This document shows positions 58,240 to 64,000 of a stretch of DNA of 64,000 bases, piece by piece. Both the position numbers and the translations under genes were made by a program. Source of the stretch: Microascus cirrosus (lineage: Eukaryota; Ascomycota; Sordariomycetes; Microascales; Microascaceae); assembly GCA_030271035.1 (NCBI GenBank), contig JAMBUN010000170.1:176656-240655 (forward strand). The letters run 5' to 3'. The notes below the pieces were generated by a model that had not been told where the DNA came from, did no database searches, and worked only from the letters and a program-made list of their open reading frames with translations. Each line of letters starts with the position of its first letter. The first letter of the stretch is position 1.

Positions 58240-59667
58240 CTACGCCTTCGTTAGTATATGGTCTCCGAGAAAACCAGCTCGTATTTGGACGGAGGGGGAA
58301 CTTCTCACAGTATCTTCAGAGTACGCCACGGTCTCGGTCCCCAGATCGACAGGCCCACCGGTATCGACGTCGATACCCTCGTAGTCAAAGCGAATCGTCC
58401 GCACCTCAACCTCGCCTTCCTTTTCCAGCCCAAGTGTCGACACCCCCGAGACAGAGATTTCATACGGCTCCACCACGGAGGCCGTCCCCGCGATGATCTT
58501 TACTGTCCCGTCCTCCTGCGCCACTGCGAAGGCATCAAATAGTCCATCCTCCGACGCCGCGCTCACAGATATTTCGCCGACCATCGCTGCGTAGTACTCG
58601 TACAGGTACCACTCCCCGGTAGGCTTGTACTCCTCACCATCCTTGAACACCAGATTCGCCAGGAAGTCATGCAGCTCGGGACCCATGGCCCAGTTGGCCC
58701 TCAGCCCGCGCATCTCGTTGCGCTCTAGCTGGGAGATGTACCACGCCGTGTGGGCACTGTTCTGCTGCTCCGGCCAAGCGTATTCGTTGACATCAATGGG
58801 GCGCTCGGGGAGGGAGTGGGATTCGAGGAGAGAAGCGAAGTCGGCTGCGGCCGGATCAGGGGCTTGGCCACCGATGTGGTGCCAGGAGTAGATATCGGGT
58901 ATAACGTCGTTATCTGCGATGGTGGAGAGCCAAGTGGACCAGTGGTCGTCGTCGAGGGCGGGCGAGTTGGCGAACGAAGGCCCACAGATTTGGAGCTCCG
59001 GGAGGTTCTCTCTGGTTTTTGTTAGTATGTATCATATGAGCGGCGCTGGTTGGCGGGAGACGAACCTGATGAAGTTGTGAGAGCGGACGTAGAGCTCCAA
59101 GTACTGATCCCACGTTCGATTCCAGAACTGCTCAATATCGGGCTCGTTCCAGATATCAAACACCAGCCCTTCCACCATCTCATTCTCTGCAATATCATCA
59201 AGCAGCTGCCCCCAAAACGCCTCCACATCCTCCCACTCTCCATCGTCCCCAGGATAATACCCCCCGCTGTCATCCACCCCATCACTTCCCCAGAGGTCAC
59301 TGACAAGGAGGATGAAGTCCCCGCCGTACATTCGCGTGGTGCGGTAGTTAGAAAGGGCGGACTCGAAGCGCGCGATGTACGAGTCGTAGCCGCCGACGGC
59401 CCAGCCGAGGTCCGGGGCAGGCAGCTGGGAGCCGCCACCGCGAGAGGCGGGGGGCTTGAGGGGCGTTACGAGGGAAGAAGGAATGTGGGTTGAAGGGGAG
59501 GTGCCGTTGTCGGGGAAGCCGTAGAGGAAGCCCGAGGCGAGGAATTGGGTGGGGCCGCGGGTGGAAGAGAGGTCCACCGTTGCGACGCCAGCAGGGTTTT
59601 GGCGTGGGAGGTGGGCCGCGGAGGCGGAGGCGGAGGCCGCGAGGGCGAGGGCGACTGTGGGCTTCAT
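58240..59667 (-). CDS. secreted GH39-like (clan GH-A) glycoside hydrolase
   Basis: Predicted retaining glycosidase of 457 residues. Exon 1 is 59667-59066, intron 59065-59012 (GTTCGT donor, CTAAC branch, CCAG acceptor), and exon 2 is 59011-58240. MKPTVALALAASASASAA is a signal peptide. The TIM-barrel part shows EGLVFDIWNEPDIEQFWNRT with the acid/base Glu in WNEPD. It then shows IPDIYSWHHIGG, and RPIDVNEYAWPEQ with a likely nucleophile Glu in VNEYA. A beta-sandwich follows. The order fits clan GH-A and resembles fungal GH39-like proteins, but beta-xylosidase activity is not proven. Alternatives are newer GH families of the same clan. The 3' end is 278 bp from the stop of the acyl-CoA dehydrogenase, tail to tail. 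Confidence 0.82.
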
Positions 59668-61069
59668 AGCGGGTGTTTTCGTGGATGTCTTGGTCGTTCT
59701 GTTGCTGGGCAGCTACACATCTCGTTCAGGTTCACGGCTCATAAGTTTGTCTTATATAGTTGTATTGGTCTGAAGAATTCGCTATGATCACATCCGGGTT
59801 CTATGGAAGAGGACATTTATTGCTCCCGGAGCTGGCGCGTTCGTATCCTCTCCCGCGCCAATCTTCTGCATCAGGATAATGATAAAGATGTAGATCCATT
59901 CCCTCTCTGGCCCGGGTCGGACCTCGCTCAGGTTCGGATCATTCATGGCCCCCTCACGATTCGGCCGCCTACGACGTCCACGGTGGCCCAAAGGTCATCA
60001 ACGTGGGGCTCCGCCTCCACCGGAGAGCCGGGACTGGCCGGGGCATCAGGGGCTCCGGTGGCGCGGGAAAGGATGCGACCTCGGTGGCCGGCACGTGGCG
60101 CGTACGAAGCAGGGGTGCGGGGAGAACCCTCCCCCTGGTATATCCTGCAGCAAGCCGAGGCCCGATTAGGACATAACTCGTCAGAAGCATGGGGATAGGC
60201 AGGGTATGAGCTCGATTGTGCTACGGTTGAAGCGGTTGAGTATTCTCAGTAGCAGGATGTGGAGCGGTTCTTTCATCGTGCAAGGGTAAAAGGGGAGCGA
60301 GGTACAGGCCAAGCGCAAAGGATAATATGTCACCGTCCCCGTCATGTCTCCCGCAGCCGGTCTCGTCGTTCAGGACAGCAATTCAAGGGGCCAGTACAAG
60401 AGCTCACTCCGGCTTCTCCGCCTTCCCCATGGATATCGAGATCCCGCTGCAAAGATTCTCATGCAAAACCCTCCAGAGTCCCGTAGGGCTGGGGATGCGG
60501 GGTGCCCGGCGCCCCCGCCCCCACCGGAAAATTCGGTGGTGAGCCCGGACTCGTGGAGCCCACAGGTGTTGGGGTCCACTCGCTCCGCCGGTGTGTGGAG
60601 GAAGGTCGGCGGGGAGGCGCACGAGAGTGGAGCAGGCTCCGCGATGGCTCCAGGCTTCGACACGAGCTCAGCGCTCAGGAACCCCATCGACGGTGCCGGG
60701 AGTTATTTGGAAGGAGGTCTGAGAGCTCCGGTGGGGCCAATTGGGATGGTCGGGAGCCGACTTGGCAGCGTTATTCCTCGTCCCGATCTCCGGCCTTAAG
60801 ACATCCTCGCTTCCCTAGGGGTCACGAATCAGCGACACAAGCTGGGGATGACGTTCCGTACTCGGGAATCACTTTGTATTAAGACGTATGTAACATGTTG
60901 TGCAATCTGTAAGCCCCGCTGACAATGTAGAAATGGACCAACTCCAGTACAATCGTAAGATAAACGCAAACCAGAGTAGAGATGTGTAAAACAACAACTC
61001 AGTAATTACCTCCCAGAGCTCAAGAGGCGCCAAAACTCAACCCACTAACCCCCTCCCCGACGGGTAGCC
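59668..61069. other. intergenic, 1.4 kb, with one doubtful open frame
   Basis: Holds the promoter of the GH39-like gene and the 3' flank of the FMP52-like gene. A plus-strand open frame at 60344-60799 is listed separately. Overlapping frames on both strands at 59.8-60.9 kb follow the high GC content and are otherwise unremarkable. Confidence 0.4.
60344..60799 (+). CDS. hypothetical protein, doubtful
   Basis: ATG-started frame of 151 codons without introns. It is rich in Pro, Gly, Ser and Arg, including a run PAPPPPPEN. No domain, signal peptide or membrane segment is visible. Other frames across the same stretch are open too, which argues for a composition effect. Retained only as a low-confidence candidate. 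Confidence 0.2.
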   Translation: MSPAAGLVVQDSNSRGQYKSSLRLLRLPHGYRDPAAKILMQNPPESRRAGDAGCPAPPPPPENSVVSPDSWSPQVLGSTRSAGVWRKVGGEAHESGAGSAMAPGFDTSSALRNPIDGAGSYLEGGLRAPVGPIGMVGSRLGSVIPRPDLRP

Positions 61070-61827
61070 TCACTCCTTCCACTCCTCCCTGCCAAGCCGC
61101 ACGATATCCGCCTGCTCCAGCACCCAGTACTTGTCCGGTGCCTTGCCCTCCTCGGCGGTCCGCGCCGCCGCGACGGCAGCCCGTCCAATAACGGTCTGGT
61201 CCTGGCCTGCTTGGTCGTCAGCACCTAAAATTCCCACGAAAGGCACCATCCCACCAATAAAAGTATGACCTTACCAAGCTTGTCCTGCACGCCCTGCCCC
61301 AGCATATTCAAGTTTCCGATAATGGCCTCAAAGAAAGGCGCCTTGGCGTGCTCCCTGTTCAGAATCATGCCAGGCCGGAGGATGATCGCATGCTGGAAGC
61401 CGAGGTCCTTGATCGCGTCCTCGACCCCGACTTTCATTTTCGAATACGGAACGTATCCCGAGAGAAACCCCCTCGTCCCGCCGCTGGAGATGAAGACATA
61501 GGTCTTCACGCCTGCCTCCTTCGCGGCCTTGGCATTCTCGATGCACAAGTCATGGTCGATCTTCCACTGGTTCTGGATCCCGCCCGCCGCGGCGCGGGTA
61601 GTGCCCACGGCGTTGAAGACGGTCGTCGGGACGGGGCTGAGGGAGGAGAGCCAGGGTCCCCACTTGGAAGTGTCGGCCTCCTCGATGGCCTCGAGCTTCG
61701 GGGACTGGGGCGAGGGGAGGCGTCGGGAGATGGTCTTGACGTGAGGGAAGGTCTCGGTCGCGAGAAGGGTGGCGAGGATTTGGGAACCGACAGCGCCGGT
61801 GGAGCCGAAGACTGCTGCAGTCGACAT
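61070..61827 (-). CDS. FMP52: FMP52-like NAD(P)-binding protein
   Basis: Member of the atypical SDR group that includes yeast Fmp52, found at the mitochondrial outer membrane. Exon 1 is 61827-61275, intron 61274-61225 (GTAAGG donor, TTTAG acceptor), and exon 2 is 61224-61070, giving 235 residues. MSTAAVFGSTGAVGSQILAT is the dinucleotide-binding motif. ISRRLPSP follows beta-2, and NAVGTTRAAAG, KTYVFISSGGTRGFLSGYVP and PYSKMKVGVEDAIKDLGFQH match the Fmp52 core with Tyr-x3-Lys-like YSKMK. HAIILRPGMIL ends it, and exon 2 supplies the helical tail (KYWVLEQADIVRLGREEWKE). Length fits the family. Biochemical role is not known. It is divergent from the RidA-type gene, 876 bp between starts. Confidence 0.85.
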
Positions 61828-62703
61828 TGTTAGAGCCCTACCGGTGGTTTTCTTTGTGTTCGAATGCGATTCGCGTTACAGTCCAGCAGAGACGAGAGAT
61901 GCGAATTGACAGGAAGCAGGAGGCGGACGGTTTCGCGGCCGGCGGGACACGTGATGGAGCGCGGAAAGCGAAGGCGCGCTGGGAGAATTAAGCGGGGTGC
62001 TCAAACGCTGTGGGCCCCACTCGAGCTTCTGGTATCGATTTAATCTCCATGACGTTTGCGACTTCTGCTAGAGCTTGTGATCGGCGTTAACGGCATAGAA
62101 ATTAACCCCGACCCCACCAAACTCGCTGGCGTATTGGCTGCATGCGAAGAACCCACCCTCCAACCGTGACAACGCATCCGTCCGAGGGGCAGATACACGG
62201 GTCGAGGAATGGTCTAAAGCTCTGAGCGGTTCCGCTCGGTAGGCTGATCTCCTAGGACATTCCACCGAGCCTGGGTGAGATCGTAATTACACCTATAGGA
62301 ACGAACTTTTTCTCTCAGGATGACTGTCTTATTCAAGCATCCGAGACGATGCGGATCAGTAAGCGCCAAGCACACAGCCCCCATCGATTTCCTGTGAGAA
62401 GATCGTATCTATCGAGGGAGATTACATCGTGAGTGGGACCCCTCTCTGCCTCTTACAAATCAAAGCTTGTGATGGAACGTGGATTAATAAACCATCATGA
62501 GGTCTACGAAGCACAGCTTCGCCATACTTCATCGTACGCGTGGAAGGGAGTTGCCTGCCATGACAATGTGATATTAATATGAACGCGTAGATAGCTCGAG
62601 GTGAGGCGGGAGTAGTGCTCCACAAGAGGAAGCCCTCATCCTCACCTCATATCCCCTTCCCATACAACGATACGCCTTACAGAGAAACTCTAGAGCTTCC
62701 GCA
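61828..62703. promoter_or_regulatory. divergent intergenic region FMP52 / RidA-type gene
   Basis: 876 bp that must contain both promoters. No repeat, RNA gene or specific site was recognised. Confidence 0.45.
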
Positions 62704-63210
62704 ATGTCTCACCTCCAGTACTTTAGCTACGAGGGCTTCGGTGACCGCGTGCGCCAGCAGACGCACTACAGTCAGGCCGTCCGCGTGGGCGATAGAATAA
62801 TGGTAGCCGGCCAGGGTAAGGTGCCCTCCCCTCTTCCCCGTCTTCGGGCTCCCTTCTCTTTCTCCCTTTCCCCTTCAGCGTCTTGGGAATTCGACAGCTA
62901 AAGACAAACTCCCATAGGCGGCTGGGATCCCCTCACTGAAAAGATTCCCGACGACATCCCCTCTCAAATCGACCAGACCTTTGCTAACGTGGAGCTCGCA
63001 CTGCGCAAGGCGGGTGGCTCGGGCTGGAGCCAGGTCTACCTGGTGCGCGCGTACTTCGCGCCCTTCACTCCCGAAGCTGTGGAGAAAACGGTAGAGAATC
63101 TGAGGAGGTATTGCCCGGACCACCAGCCTATCTTGACTGGGTTGGAGGTCAGTGGGTTGCATGCGGGGATGGGGCTTGAAATTGAGGTCGAGGCGCATGT
63201 GGGGGAGTAA
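62704..63210 (+). CDS. RidA/YjgF/L-PSP family protein
   Basis: Small protein of 134 residues. Exon 1 is 62704-62815 and exon 2 is 62918-63210. The splice joins MVAGQ-GGWDPLTEKIPDDI, the usual turn between strands in this fold. SYEGFGDRVRQQTHYSQAVR and VGDRIMVAGQ are the N-terminal strands, QIDQTFANVELALRKAGGSG the helix, VYLVRAYFAP the next strand, and LTGLEVSGLHAGMGLEIEVE the C-terminus. Classical RidA enzymes, which remove reactive imines, carry RxxG-P-E motifs with a catalytic Arg. That Arg is not seen here, so this belongs to one of the other RidA-like groups and deaminase activity is uncertain. Confidence 0.85.
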
Positions 63211-63351
63211 TCGCACCGGCTGACTGACGGGAGTAAATCACGAGGTAGACTGAATCTCACAAAATACACAAAACATATGGACCTCATGTTCGGGACAATC
63301 GCAAGAACTTATCATTATAGTCATATCTGAACAAAAATCATTATCCCGCAC

Positions 63352-64000
63352 CTAATTGGGGATACTTCCCTCCCTCAACCCCTCAAAGAAACACGCCAGA
63401 CCCCATGCCCCGGGGTCCGGAACCTGCAAATACCCCTCCCCGCCCACATAAACAGACCTTCCCAGGCCAGGTTTCATGCCCTTCGTCCCCTCCGCACCGG
63501 CCCTCGCCCCCTCCGCCGCCTTAGACAAATCCTCGCCCGTCGCCAGCCCCTCAACGAACGGCGCCAGCGCGTCGATCAGCGTGCGGTCGCCGGGGCGGGC
63601 GGGCGTGTACTTGCCTAGGGCATCGACGGAGCGGCGCAGGGCGGTGCCCCAGAGCCCGGGGGTGAGGGGCCCGGGGGGAATGGAACGGAGGGAGTGGATG
63701 AGGGAGTTGAGGAAGATAGAGAAGAGGGCGCCAGAGGTGCCGTCCATGGTGTTTTCTACTACGGGGACGATGTTGGCGAGGGAGACAACGGGATCGGCAG
63801 TAATGGGTGTCTGTGAGATCTTGTCAAGGATGGCTGGAGGTCGTTAGAAATGCTGTAACAAGAAAGTGTGGTATGGGACTGTGGGACTGCAGGAAGAGTG
63901 GTTTGGTTCTTTTTTGGGAGGGGGAAAGGGCGGACCCGGGGCGGGGGGGGGGGGGAGAAGAAGTTACCTTCAGCACCACGCTTCAGCCCGGTCCCGCAGT
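63352..64000 (-). CDS. dihydroxyacetone kinase, C-terminal (DhaL/DAK2) part; N-terminus beyond right edge
   Basis: Phosphorylates dihydroxyacetone with ATP. The gene enters from the right edge. One exon ends at 63968 (CGTGLKRGAE, part of the DhaL ATP/Mg motif), an intron is 63967-63834, and the last exon is 63833-63352. The last exon reads AILDKISQ, then IVPVVENTMDGTSGALFSIF, and GKYTPARPGDRTLIDALAPF, the conserved DAK2 blocks. The C-terminal tail ends in AWGLACFFEGLREGS. The N-terminal DhaK domain with its substrate-binding His must lie beyond the window. The intron carries a 13-C run on the coding strand. It is convergent with the RidA-type gene, 141 bp between stops. Confidence 0.92.
63943..63955. 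repeat. 13-G homopolymer in intron
   Basis: Unbroken run of 13 G on the plus strand, within the intron of the dihydroxyacetone kinase gene. Such runs are prone to length errors in sequencing, and the number should not be trusted. Confidence 0.85.

Overview
The window is nuclear DNA of a filamentous ascomycete (Pezizomycotina). Nearly every gene has short introns (about 50-130 bp) with GTRNGT donors, CTAAC/CTGAC-type branch points and YAG acceptors. Four Zn2Cys6 regulators, a fungal alpha-kinase, FMP52 and an Mtr-type permease are fungal gene types. The gene set suits a plant-associated or saprotrophic species: pectate lyase PL1, rhamnosidase GH78, beta-glucosidase GH3, alpha-xylosidase-like GH31 and a GH39-like enzyme. 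No virus, complete transposon, CRISPR array or rRNA was seen. The species cannot be named from this sequence.

Layout. 0-4.3 kb: a C2H2-Zn2Cys6 regulator that runs off the left edge, and an intracellular GH31. 4.3-9.5 kb: gene-poor, with a small alpha-kinase and a decayed protein kinase. 9.5-15 kb: a sulfatase, an acidic secreted/GPI-like protein, and a small secreted protein whose cysteine pattern resembles CS-alpha-beta peptides. 15.5-19.3 kb: a large WD40-like protein with a zinc-ribbon-like cysteine pair set and a 2-nt reading-frame break near its N-terminus. 20-29.4 kb: an amino-acid/proline block (AAT permease with 13 exons, pyrroline-5-carboxylate reductase, Zn2Cys6 regulator, Mtr-like permease). 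31.6-37 kb: pectate lyase, SDR, Zn2Cys6 regulator. 38.6-39.4 kb: a GRE2-type reductase pseudogene with several frameshifts. 41-48 kb: rhamnosidase GH78 followed by beta-glucosidase GH3. 48.4-58 kb: Zn2Cys6 regulator, class III CoA-transferase, MaoC/HTD2-like hydratase, VOC protein and acyl-CoA dehydrogenase. 58-64 kb: GH39-like hydrolase, FMP52, RidA-type protein and a dihydroxyacetone kinase that runs off the right edge.

The most coherent functional unit is 48.4-58 kb. A CoA-transferase could activate a short dicarboxylic acid, a dehydrogenase desaturate it and a MaoC-type enzyme hydrate it, with a regulator alongside. The pattern recalls the fungal itaconate/mesaconate CoA routes, but no citramalyl-CoA lyase is present here. 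The second coherent unit is the permease-P5CR-regulator-permease block at 20-29.4 kb. Exon borders were placed by hand from reading frame and splice consensus. Unless marked otherwise they preserve frame, but they have not been tested against transcripts.
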